Positions 13,838-19,717 of a stretch of 19,717 nt of DNA are shown here, one piece after another; the stretch's first letter is position 1; each line of letters begins with the position of its first letter. The translations under genes were made by a program, and so were the position numbers. The notes under the pieces are model-generated. The model ran no database searches. It had not been told where the DNA came from and saw nothing but the letters and a program-made list of their open reading frames with translations. This stretch comes from Candidatus Bipolaricaulota bacterium (lineage in GTDB: Bacteria > Bipolaricaulota > Bipolaricaulia > Bipolaricaulales > Bipolaricaulaceae). The stretch covers positions 1 to 19,717 of the forward strand of contig JALVLL010000263.1 in assembly GCA_027027485.1 (NCBI GenBank), given 5' to 3'.

Positions 13838-15181
13838 CTACCCTGCCCCGACACTGGCGTTGTAGCGCTTGATGGCGGCATCGGCCTTCCTCTTGGCCTC
13901 CGCCAGCGCTTGGTCCACGGTGGCCCTGCCGGCGATCACCTTCTCGATGGCCTGCTCTATGATGGTCCGGATCTCCAGGAAGGCACCGGTGAGGGCTCCA
14001 CGGGTCGCGTAGGTGGACTTGCTGCTCAGAAGTTGCTCAAAGGCCACCGCGTACTCCGGATATTTGTCGAACCAATGCTCGAACTCCAGCACCTCGACGG
14101 CCTTCTTGCGGACGGGGAAGTAACCCGTGAGCTTATGCCACCTAATGGTGTTCTCCACGTTGCTCATCCACAGCACGAACTCGGCTGCAGCCTGGAGCTC
14201 TTCGGGTGGGTGGTCCTTCGTGATCCAAAGGCTGGCTCCGCCCACGACGAAGCCCACCGGGGCTTTGGTGGGAGTCCCGTCGATGTACTTCGCCGGATAG
14301 GGGAACGGCGCGACCCCAAGACCGATGCCTTTTTCGCCGAAGACCTTGCGCAGGTAAGCCACCTCGCTAGTGGACTCCAGGAGCATCGCCGCCTGTCCGG
14401 AGACGAAGAGGCCCTCCGCGCCGTCCCAGTCCTCGAGCTTTCCTGTGTAAGCCCAGTAGCCCTTACGGGCCATCTTGCCCCACCAGTCCACGATGGTCTT
14501 TGCGGCGAGGCTGTCGAGGAAGCTCTCCGTTGCCCGACCTGTGCGGCCGTTGTTGTTGTTCACAAGCAACTCATCCATCGCGGCCATCCATTGCTCGAAG
14601 TACCAGGAGTGAAGGGCGGCACTGAGGGCTATCTTCGCGGCCCCGCTCGAGATGATCCGCTCGCTGTAGGCGAGGAGGTCAGCGAAGGTGCGAGGAGGCT
14701 TGTTCGGATCCAGGCCGGCCTTCTCGAAGATGTCCTTGTTATAGTAGAGCACGGGGTTAGAGGAGTTCCAGGGCACGGAATAGAACTTGCCGCCGATCTT
14801 GTAGTAGTCGGCGACGCCTTCTATGAAGTCCTCGGGCATGAGCTCATCCTCGGTGACGAGGTCCTGAATGGGGACGAAAATCCCCGAGTCTATCGCCAGT
14901 TGCGTGCCGACCTCGAAGATCTGTACCACATGAGGGGGATTACCCTGCTGTGCGGCCAAGATCGCAGCGTTAAGGGTATCACGGTAAGAGCCCTTGAATT
15001 CCACGGAGACATGGATGCCGGGATGCGTGTAGTTGAAGTCCTCCACCATCCTCTCGATGATCGCGGTGCGTGCCCCTCCGAAAGCGTGCCAGAAGGTGAT
15101 CTCGACCGCATCCTTCGCAAGCACCCATCCCACAAGACCCAGAACACCGATGACCACAAGCAGCCACCTTCGGTTAAACAT
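13838..15181 (-). CDS. ugpB: UgpB-like extracellular solute-binding protein (second complete set)
   Basis: This 447-residue secreted binding protein heads the right-hand operon. A signal peptide covers residues 1-22 (MFNRRWLLVVIGVLGLVGWVLA). UgpB-type motifs follow: TFWHAFGG, KGSYRDTLNAAI, IFEVGT with Glu90, PWNSSNPVLYYNK, GGASLWITKDHPPEEL, HKLTGYFPVRK and LEIRTIIE. The ATG at 15181 has a GGAGGAGGAT SD. The transcript leader is about 210 bases long and carries extra SD-like sites. It is the most E. coli-like of the three UgpB copies in GGASLW and GYFP regions. Ligand is inferred to be G3P or a glycerophosphodiester. Confidence 0.95.
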   Translation of the reverse strand: MFNRRWLLVVIGVLGLVGWVLAKDAVEITFWHAFGGARTAIIERMVEDFNYTHPGIHVSVEFKGSYRDTLNAAILAAQQGNPPHVVQIFEVGTQLAIDSGIFVPIQDLVTEDELMPEDFIEGVADYYKIGGKFYSVPWNSSNPVLYYNKDIFEKAGLDPNKPPRTFADLLAYSERIISSGAAKIALSAALHSWYFEQWMAAMDELLVNNNNGRTGRATESFLDSLAAKTIVDWWGKMARKGYWAYTGKLEDWDGAEGLFVSGQAAMLLESTSEVAYLRKVFGEKGIGLGVAPFPYPAKYIDGTPTKAPVGFVVGGASLWITKDHPPEELQAAAEFVLWMSNVENTIRWHKLTGYFPVRKKAVEVLEFEHWFDKYPEYAVAFEQLLSSKSTYATRGALTGAFLEIRTIIEQAIEKVIAGRATVDQALAEAKRKADAAIKRYNASVGAG

Positions 15182-15400
15182 ATCCTCCTCCTTTGTAGTT
15201 CATGATTTTATAGGTCCATAGAAAACCTCCTGGTTCGACTATCACCTCCTTTCCGTGGTTTCTCCAAAGCCTTTGTGGAAATGGGATGCGAATTTTTTCG
15301 GCGGGAGGACATATTTGTATTTTCGAGGAAATGTGAAAAAGACGAGACCGTTCGGCAGTGCGATTGCTTTTCGTTTCATTTCCTTCTTTTGCGAAAAAAC
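15182..15400 (-). promoter_or_regulatory. Long 5' leader of the second ugp operon
   Basis: This gene-free stretch lies between the promoter and ugpB. In transcription order it holds the operator-like element, an imperfect inverted repeat at 15259-15281 (arms TTTCTCCAAAG and CTTTGTGGAAA around one C; 9 of 11 pair), and an 11-base perfect anti-SD complement AAGGAGGTGAT at 15241-15251. Next comes an AGGAGG with six-base spacing to a three-codon frame ATG-GAC-CTA-TAA, then the true ugpB SD. No known riboswitch class was recognised. Confidence 0.5.
15366..15396 (-). promoter_or_regulatory. Putative DeoR operator at the second ugp promoter
   Basis: The minus strand begins TTTCGCAA, continues AAGGAAATG and ends ACGAAAAGC. 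It matches the element overlapping the deoR start at 25 of 31 positions. On the plus strand it reads as tandem TTTCG, TTTCA, TTTCC units, the repeat style of DeoR-family operators such as that of AgaR. It begins four bases after the -10 box and would block transcription initiation when occupied. Confidence 0.68.
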
Positions 15401-15429
15401 ATTATAAAGGTATAGGTCAGGAAAGGCAA
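15401..15429 (-). promoter_or_regulatory. Promoter of the second ugpBAE operon
   Basis: TTGCCT at 15429-15424, a 17-base spacer and a perfect TATAAT at 15406-15401 lie on the minus strand. The -35 box lies within the last codons of ispG, so the promoter overlaps the ispG stop codon. Transcription should start near 15394. No terminator separates ispG from this operon. Confidence 0.75.
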
Positions 15430-16475
15430 CTCTGGTGGGAGAGGATCAATTCGACGAGTCGGTCCGCGAGTTCGCTTTCGGGGACCTTCGGGAGGACGAT
15501 CTCGCCGTGGGCGTAGATGGTGCCGTAGCCCTTTCCGCCCAGGATCCCGTAGTCGGCCCGCATCACCTCTCCCAGGCCGTTCACCGGACACCCCATGATG
15601 GCTATCTTGATCGGCTCCCGCAGGTGGGAAAGCCTCCGTTTCACCTCCGCGGCGATCCCGGGGATATCGATCCCGGTGCGGCCGCAGGTGGGACAAACGA
15701 CGAATCTCGGGCCCCGCTCCCGCAAACCCAGGGCCCTCAGGATCTCCCACGCCACCTCCACCTCCCGCACCGGATTCCCGGGGAGCGATACCCGGATCGT
15801 GTCGCCTATCCCACGGTGAAGGAGGATCCCAATCCCGATCGACGATTTCACGATCCCCTCGAGTTCCGGCCCGGGTTCGGTGATCCCCAGGTGCAGGGGC
15901 CAATCGCCCTCCCTGGAGATGAGCTCGTTCGCCTCCACCGTGAGGGATACATCGTGGGCCTTGAGGGATATCACGATATCGCGGAACCCAACTCGCTCCA
16001 GGAGGGATACCTCCCAGAGGGCCGCCTCCACCATCCCCTCGGGCGTGACCTCCCCGTCCTTGAGGAAGCGGGGGGGAAGGGAGCCGGCGTTCACCCCCAC
16101 CCGGATGGGGATCCCGCGTTCCGCGGCCCTAAGGGCGATCTCCCGGATCTTTCCCTCGTCCCCGATGTTCCCGGGGTTCAACCGGAGCTTGTCGACCCCG
16201 GCCTCGAGGGAAAGGAGGGCGAGTTCGGGATCGTAATGGATATCGGCCACGATGGGGATGGAGACCTCCCTTTTTATCGCCCTTATGGCCCGGGCCGATT
16301 TCCTGTCGGGGACCGCGACCCTGACGATCTCGCATCCCGCACCCTGGAGCTCCCTTATCTGGGAGACCGTGGCCCCGACGTCGGCGGTGTAGGTGGAGGT
16401 CATGGACTGGACGGCCACCGGGTTCCCGCCCCCCAAGGGGACATCCCCGACCCGCACGAGCCTCGTCACCCTCAC
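15417..16475 (-). CDS. ispG: 4-hydroxy-3-methylbut-2-enyl-diphosphate synthase (IspG/GcpE)
   Basis: This iron-sulfur enzyme of the methylerythritol phosphate isoprenoid pathway reduces MEcPP to HMBPP. The conserved parts are VAVQSMTSTYTADV, VADIHYD, RLNPGNIG, RVGVNAGSL and HLGITEPG. The cluster ligands are Cys261 and Cys264 (CPTC) and Cys296 (GCPVNG), with Glu303 after it; the usual VNGPGE reads VNGLGE. The GTG at 16475 is chosen because it yields the family-typical start MRVTRLVRVGDVPLGGG and 352 residues. An ATG at 16553 would add 26 unconserved residues, has no SD and overlaps the yjbQ start codon. No SD precedes the GTG either, but a TAGGAT lies exactly 8 bases upstream, so a leaderless message is possible. 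Confidence 0.95.
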   Translation of the reverse strand: MRVTRLVRVGDVPLGGGNPVAVQSMTSTYTADVGATVSQIRELQGAGCEIVRVAVPDRKSARAIRAIKREVSIPIVADIHYDPELALLSLEAGVDKLRLNPGNIGDEGKIREIALRAAERGIPIRVGVNAGSLPPRFLKDGEVTPEGMVEAALWEVSLLERVGFRDIVISLKAHDVSLTVEANELISREGDWPLHLGITEPGPELEGIVKSSIGIGILLHRGIGDTIRVSLPGNPVREVEVAWEILRALGLRERGPRFVVCPTCGRTGIDIPGIAAEVKRRLSHLREPIKIAIMGCPVNGLGEVMRADYGILGGKGYGTIYAHGEIVLPKVPESELADRLVELILSHQSCLS

Positions 16476-16483
16476 GGCACCCG

Positions 16484-16489
16484 ATCCTA
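16484..16489 (-). promoter_or_regulatory. Possible -10 element for leaderless ispG
   Basis: TAGGAT on the minus strand is separated by 8 bases from the GTG start of ispG. No good -35 box is visible at the usual distance (TTTCGC at 17 bases is poor). The assignment rests mainly on the identical spacing seen for the protease and phosphofructokinase genes. Confidence 0.3.
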
Positions 16490-16551
16490 CATCCTCTGTT
16501 TGCCTTGCGAAAGGAAACGGGCGGCGCGAGGATACCTCCCGGAGGTGCACC

Positions 16552-16968
16552 ATGAAGAGCTATCGGAAGGAACTCTGGTTCAACACGGAAAGGAAGATGG
16601 AGCTCATCAACATAACGCCCCTCGTGGAGGAGGCGGTGAGGGAAAGCGGGGTAAGGGAAGGCCTGTGTCTGGTAAACGCGATGCACATCACGTCCTCTGT
16701 CTTCATAAACGACGATGAGGAAGGCCTGCACCAGGACTTCCTCGCCTGGCTCGAGGAACTCGCCCCCTACGATCCCAAGCGGTACAAGCACAACCTGACC
16801 GGTGAGGACAACGCGCACGCACACCTCAAGCGCCAGATCATGGGGCGCGAAGTGGTGGTGGCGATCACCGATGGGAAGCTCGATTTCGGCCCCTGGGAGC
16901 AGATCTTCTACGGCGAGTTCGACGGGCAGCGGCCCAAGCGGGTCCTCGTAAAGATCATCGGCGAGTAG
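16552..16968 (+). CDS. yjbQ: YjbQ / UPF0047 family protein (secondary thiamine-phosphate synthase-like)
   Basis: This 138-residue protein matches the full length of the YjbQ/UPF0047 family, single-domain trimeric proteins linked to weak thiamine-phosphate synthase activity; their main role is unclear. Visible conserved parts are AMHITSSVFINDDE (His45), the KHN segment at 79-81, DNAHAHLK with His89 and His91, and the C-terminal LDFGPWEQIFYGEFDG. Those histidines form the family's probable metal or catalytic site. The ATG at 16552 has a strong GGAGGTGCACC SD. It is transcribed divergently from ispG. A small hairpin at 17003-17018 follows it. Confidence 0.93.
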   Translation: MKSYRKELWFNTERKMELINITPLVEEAVRESGVREGLCLVNAMHITSSVFINDDEEGLHQDFLAWLEELAPYDPKRYKHNLTGEDNAHAHLKRQIMGREVVVAITDGKLDFGPWEQIFYGEFDGQRPKRVLVKIIGE

Positions 16969-17002
16969 GGCAATCCACAGGTTCACCGGGAAACGGGTTA
17001 AA

Positions 17003-17018
17003 GGGGGAGTGGACCCCC
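17003..17018 (+). terminator. Weak hairpin after yjbQ
   Basis: GGGGG at 17003-17007 pairs with CCCCC at 17014-17018 across a six-base loop, followed by GTCTTCT. The stem is short and the tail is not U-rich, so it would be a weak terminator. It also overlaps the proposed -35 box of the protease promoter. Confidence 0.35.
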
Positions 17019-17038
17019 GTCTTCTAATGGAATATAAT
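17010..17038 (+). promoter_or_regulatory. Promoter of the subtilisin-like protease gene
   Basis: TGGACC at 17010-17015, a 17-base spacer and a perfect TATAAT at 17033-17038. Only 8 bases separate the -10 box from the ATG at 17047, so transcription would start at or within two or three bases of the start codon. Confidence 0.65.
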
Positions 17039-17046
17039 GGAAGTGG

Positions 17047-18234
17047 ATGGCAAAGGATAGAAAAAGGGAGCAAGGCGCGGTCGGCCCACGGGGGGATCCC
17101 AGGGGCTGGGGTTCCATGCACTCCGATAGGGGCAGGGTGGCCCACGGAAGGGTGTGCCGAGCGGTAGTAGCGTTATTTGTGGTAACGGTCCTACTTTTCC
17201 TCCCTCGCCTCACGGATAACCACGGCTCCCCTCCCGAGGTAGCCGGTGGAGTAGGGAGTGCGGGCCCCTCTTGTTGCCGCATAACTCCGAAGATCGCCCA
17301 GAGGCTGCGCTGGGGCCTAAAGGCGGTTAGGGCCCCCGAGGCGTGGGAGGTCACCCAAGGCGACGATACCGTGGTGGTGGCCGTCATCGATAGCGGCATC
17401 GACTACACCGTGCCCTACCTCGCGGACCGCATTTGGGTGAATTCCGACGAGATCCCGGGAAACGGTATTGACGACGATCGGAACGGTTACGTGGACGATA
17501 TCCACGGCTGGGACTTCCGCGATGGAGATCCCGAATCCCTGAAGGGCTCCCCTCTGAACTGGCACGGCACCTTCGTGGCGGGGCTCATCGCTTCCGCCGT
17601 CGATATCTCCACGGGCGTGGGTGGTGTCGCGCCCGAGGTGAGGTTGATGGACCTGAGGGTCTTGGACTCGCGGGGGCTCTTCTACAGAAGCGATTGGAAC
17701 AAGATCGCGAGGGCAATCAACTACGCCGTGGATAACGGAGCCCGGATCATAAACCTCTCCATTTACACCAAGGAAACCCCTCCTCCCGCTGTGAAGTGGG
17801 CCATAAGGAGGGCCCTCAAACGGGGGGTATTGGTAGTCACCGTGGCGGGGAACCAAGGTAAGGACGGGGTCTGCCCCTTTGGGGAAATCCCCGGGGTCGT
17901 GGCCGTAGGGGCGGTGGACCGAGACCTCAAACCGGCGAGCTTCTCCAACCGTGGCCCCGAGGTGGACTTCGCCGCCCCCGGGGTACAGGTGATCTCGGTG
18001 ATCCCGCATGGGATGAGTATCGCTTCCTCCGGCACCTCTTTCGCCACCGCCCATGTATCGGGCGTCGCGGCGCTCCTCCTCTCTGTAGAAAAGCATCTCT
18101 CTCTGGACGGGATATTCGAGATACTCGCCCTCACCTCGGTGGACGTGGCCGACCCGGGAAAGGACGCGTTCACCGGCTTCGGCCTCGTGAACGCCGAGTC
18201 CGCCATCGAAGCGTTGACGAGGGGTTCGGGATAA
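17047..18234 (+). CDS. Subtilisin-like serine protease (S8 family), membrane-anchored or secreted
   Basis: This is a 395-residue subtilase. A basic N-terminal stretch of about 38 residues leads to a hydrophobic segment (AVVALFVVTVLLFLPRL, about 39-55) that is either a signal peptide or a membrane anchor. The catalytic domain follows: Asp115 in VIDSG, a Ca-binding-type insertion GNGIDDDRNGYVDD at 138-151, His173 in WHGTFVAG, oxyanion Asn269 in AGN, and Ser331 in SGTSFATAHVSG (Ala replaces the usual Pro after SFAT). All catalytic residues are present. There is no clear I9 prodomain, only about 40 residues before the catalytic core. The ATG at 17047 may be leaderless; an ATG at 17116 is the alternative and would give a more ordinary signal peptide. 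The substrate is unknown. Confidence 0.93.
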   Translation: MAKDRKREQGAVGPRGDPRGWGSMHSDRGRVAHGRVCRAVVALFVVTVLLFLPRLTDNHGSPPEVAGGVGSAGPSCCRITPKIAQRLRWGLKAVRAPEAWEVTQGDDTVVVAVIDSGIDYTVPYLADRIWVNSDEIPGNGIDDDRNGYVDDIHGWDFRDGDPESLKGSPLNWHGTFVAGLIASAVDISTGVGGVAPEVRLMDLRVLDSRGLFYRSDWNKIARAINYAVDNGARIINLSIYTKETPPPAVKWAIRRALKRGVLVVTVAGNQGKDGVCPFGEIPGVVAVGAVDRDLKPASFSNRGPEVDFAAPGVQVISVIPHGMSIASSGTSFATAHVSGVAALLLSVEKHLSLDGIFEILALTSVDVADPGKDAFTGFGLVNAESAIEALTRGSG

Positions 18235-18257
18235 CATCCATCCACCCTTCCCATCGC

Positions 18258-18286
18258 TTGCCCTAATTCACCTCCTGGATTACCAT
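18258..18286 (+). promoter_or_regulatory. Possible promoter for leaderless phosphofructokinase gene
   Basis: TTGCCC at 18258-18263, a 17-base spacer and TACCAT at 18281-18286. The GTG start is 8 bases after the -10 box, the same distance as at the protease gene, and no SD precedes it. The -10 match is only moderate. Confidence 0.4.
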
Positions 18287-18294
18287 GGCTCGCT

Positions 18295-19263
18295 GTGCGT
18301 GTCGGTATATTGACCTCGGGCGGGGACGCGCCGGGTATGAACGCCGCTATCCGCGCCGCGGTGAGGCGCGGTTGGGAGCTCGGGCTCGAGACCCTGGGTA
18401 TCCGCCGGGGCTACGCCGGGCTCATCGAGGGCGACCTCTCTCCCCTTACCCCCCGGGACGTGGGCGGGATCATCGAGTTCGGGGGCACCTTCCTCCACAC
18501 CGCCCGCTGCCCCGCCTTCCTCACCGATGAGGGACGCCGTCGGGCCCTGGCCACCATCGAGAAAGAGGGCCTCGATTGCCTCATCATTATCGGCGGCGAG
18601 GGGTCCCTTCAGGGGGCCCGATGGCTCTCGGACCAGGGGATAAAGGTGGTGGGGATCCCGGCCTCCATCGACAACGACATCGAGGGGACGGAACTCGCCA
18701 TCGGGGTGGACAGTGCGGTGAACACCGTGGTCTGGGCCCTGAACCGGATCCGGGATACGGCCCTGGCCCACGAGCGGGTGTTTCTGGTGGAGGTAATGGG
18801 CCGGGAGTCCGGCTACATCGCCCTCATGGGGGGATTGGCCGGCGGGGCGGAGCTGGTGCTCGTGCCGGAGGTCCCGGTGCCCCTGGACGAGGTGGCCCAG
18901 AAGGTCCTTTCCCTCTACCAGAAAGGGAAGCACCATTCCATCGTCGTGGTGGCGGAGGGGGTCACGGCGAAAGTCGGATCCACGGATATGATCGCCAACT
19001 TCCTCCGCGAACGCACCAGGCTCGAGGTGCGGGTCACAGTGTTGGGGCACCTGCAGCGCGGGGGATCCCCCACCGCCACCGACCGGATCCTCGCTTCCCG
19101 TTTCGGAGCCCAGGCCGCCGAGGATATAAAGGCCGGGCTCTTCGGGCACATGCTCGCTTGGCAGAAGGGGGAGATCGTCCGCGTGCCCTTAGAGGTCGTG
19201 CGCCGCAAGAAGATGGCCATCGACCTCCGCCTCTATGAGTTGGTTCACCAGCTCGCGATCTGA
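18295..19263 (+). CDS. pfkA: 6-phosphofructokinase (PfkA type)
   Basis: This is the glycolytic enzyme phosphorylating fructose-6-phosphate. It is 322 residues, the normal bacterial length. Motifs are TSGGDAPGMNAAIR at 7-20, TARCPAF with Arg71, GGEGS at 100-104, PASIDND at 122-128 with catalytic Asp126, VEVMGRESG with Arg170, AEG with Glu221, and GHLQRGGSPTATDR. Compared with E. coli PfkA, Mg-binding Asp103 is Glu102 and Gly124 is Ala123. Gly103 (E. coli Gly104) and absence of Lys at 123 favour ATP over pyrophosphate as donor. The GTG start at 18295 gives MRVGILTSGGD; an ATG at 18285 is out of frame. No SD precedes the GTG. Confidence 0.95.
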   Translation: MRVGILTSGGDAPGMNAAIRAAVRRGWELGLETLGIRRGYAGLIEGDLSPLTPRDVGGIIEFGGTFLHTARCPAFLTDEGRRRALATIEKEGLDCLIIIGGEGSLQGARWLSDQGIKVVGIPASIDNDIEGTELAIGVDSAVNTVVWALNRIRDTALAHERVFLVEVMGRESGYIALMGGLAGGAELVLVPEVPVPLDEVAQKVLSLYQKGKHHSIVVVAEGVTAKVGSTDMIANFLRERTRLEVRVTVLGHLQRGGSPTATDRILASRFGAQAAEDIKAGLFGHMLAWQKGEIVRVPLEVVRRKKMAIDLRLYELVHQLAI

Positions 19264-19351
19264 GGGCGCCCCGGTTTTGAGCCCCTTTTGACCTTCCTTC
19301 GGTTCACTTCCACCTCCCCCGAGCGCTAGCCTCGCCCCGAAAGGGGTGCCG

Positions 19352-19717
19352 ATGCGCAAGGGTCTCATCACGGCGGTGTTGTGCGTAGCGCTGGCATCCG
19401 GGGCATTAGCCTCCGAGGCGGTCCTCCTCTTCACCATCGGGGTGCACGTGGAGCCCCTCGGGGTGACGGCCCAAGGGTACCGCGGCGGCCGGGGCGATTA
19501 CCGCAACCCCGTCCTCTTCCAGGAGCACGTCCGGTACCTCTACGACCTCGCCGCCCTCGTGGAGCGCCACGGCGGGGTCCTGGTGATCCAGGTCCAGTCG
19601 CCCTTCACCCAGGTGGTCGCGGAAACCGGGGACCAGGTCCTTTCGGAACTCGAGGCCCGGGGCCACGAGATCGGGCTCCGTTTCCACGAAAACGCCCATC
19701 TCGGCCCGAATCCCGAG
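19352..19717 (+). CDS. Secreted protein, 5' part only, possibly polysaccharide-deacetylase-like
   Basis: The ATG at 19352 opens a frame that continues through the window end, so 122 codons are visible. It starts with a signal peptide (MRKGLITAVLCVALASGALA). The mature part reads VLLFTIGVHVEPLG and later YLYDLAALVERHGGVLVIQVQSPF and ARGHEIGLRFHENAHLG. The strand-helix pattern and the GHEIGLRFHE segment resemble NodB-type polysaccharide deacetylases or related beta/alpha-barrel proteins, but the diagnostic motifs are not complete and the assignment is weak. An AAGGGG SD lies just before the ATG, inside a small CCCC-GAAA-GGGG hairpin at 19335-19346. Confidence 0.7.
   Translation, partial: MRKGLITAVLCVALASGALASEAVLLFTIGVHVEPLGVTAQGYRGGRGDYRNPVLFQEHVRYLYDLAALVERHGGVLVIQVQSPFTQVVAETGDQVLSELEARGHEIGLRFHENAHLGPNPE

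Noticed and set aside
13910..15205. Long plus-strand open frame (431 codons) opposite the second ugpB
   Set aside because: It is an antisense shadow of a gene with clear UgpB motifs; its protein is low-complexity and has no recognisable domain. The same holds for 7556-8842, 898-1902, 2888-3967 and 11284-12288.
15435..16718. Plus-strand open frame (427 codons) opposite ispG
   Set aside because: GC-rich codon shadow of ispG; Gly/Asp/Pro-rich translation without domain features, and it runs out of frame into yjbQ.
16129..17145. Minus-strand open frame (338 codons) covering yjbQ and part of ispG
   Set aside because: Opposite a conserved gene with a strong SD; the translation has no family resemblance.
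18285..18530. Plus-strand frame starting at the ATG just before pfkA
   Set aside because: Out of frame with pfkA and Arg-rich without domain; the GTG at 18295 gives the conserved PfkA N-terminus.
19335..19346. CCCC-GAAA-GGGG tetraloop hairpin covering the SD of the last gene
   Set aside because: Only four to six base pairs; could modulate translation but chance formation in GC-rich DNA is likely.

Overview
The window is GC-rich bacterial DNA, densely packed, with strong Shine-Dalgarno (SD) sequences (GGAGG types) and many ATGA stop/start overlaps. Signal peptides on a GlpQ-type phosphodiesterase and on three solute-binding proteins suggest an envelope with a periplasm. Taxonomy cannot be fixed from the sequence. 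The mix of bacterial ugp genes, an archaeal-looking DHH nuclease and a short IspG would suit a deep-branching, perhaps thermophilic lineage such as Bipolaricaulota, but that is a guess.

Positions 1-15181 are all on the minus strand and form one glycerophosphodiester / glycerol-3-phosphate (G3P) scavenging locus. In transcription order the right half is ugpB (13838-15181), ugpA, ugpE, a GDPD-family phosphodiesterase, a class I glutamine amidotransferase-like protein and an SDR dehydrogenase. It starts at a good promoter (15401-15429) with a roughly 210-base leader. The left half follows from its own promoter (9560-9588): a DeoR/GlpR-type repressor, a second ugpB-ugpA-ugpE set, a second GDPD, a NagD-type HAD phosphatase, an archaeal-type DHH phosphoesterase, a secreted beta-helix protein, secreted GlpQ, and a third ugpB cut by the window start. 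No UgpC-type ATPase is present.

The proposed pathway is: secreted GlpQ and the binding proteins handle glycerophosphodiesters outside the cytoplasm; two UgpAE permease pairs import them or G3P; the two cytoplasmic GDPDs cleave the diesters; the HAD enzyme may dephosphorylate G3P. Both promoters carry a closely related 31-base TTTCG-repeat element just downstream of the -10 box. One copy overlaps the repressor's own start codon, so the DeoR protein probably controls itself and both transport operons.

Positions 15417-19717 hold housekeeping genes. ispG (minus, isoprenoid synthesis) is divergent from a yjbQ/UPF0047 gene (plus). These are followed on the plus strand by a membrane-anchored or secreted subtilisin-like protease, a 6-phosphofructokinase, and the 5' part of a secreted protein that runs off the end. 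The protease, the phosphofructokinase and possibly ispG have a -10-like hexamer exactly 8 bases before the start codon and no SD, which suggests leaderless transcripts.

The most interesting points are the duplicated ugpBAE-GDPD module with shared operator, orphan perfect SD sequences upstream of each ugpB, loss of the active-site Arg in the two cytoplasmic GDPDs, and the HAD and DHH genes embedded in the operon. I saw no tRNA, rRNA, CRISPR array, insertion sequence or phage gene.
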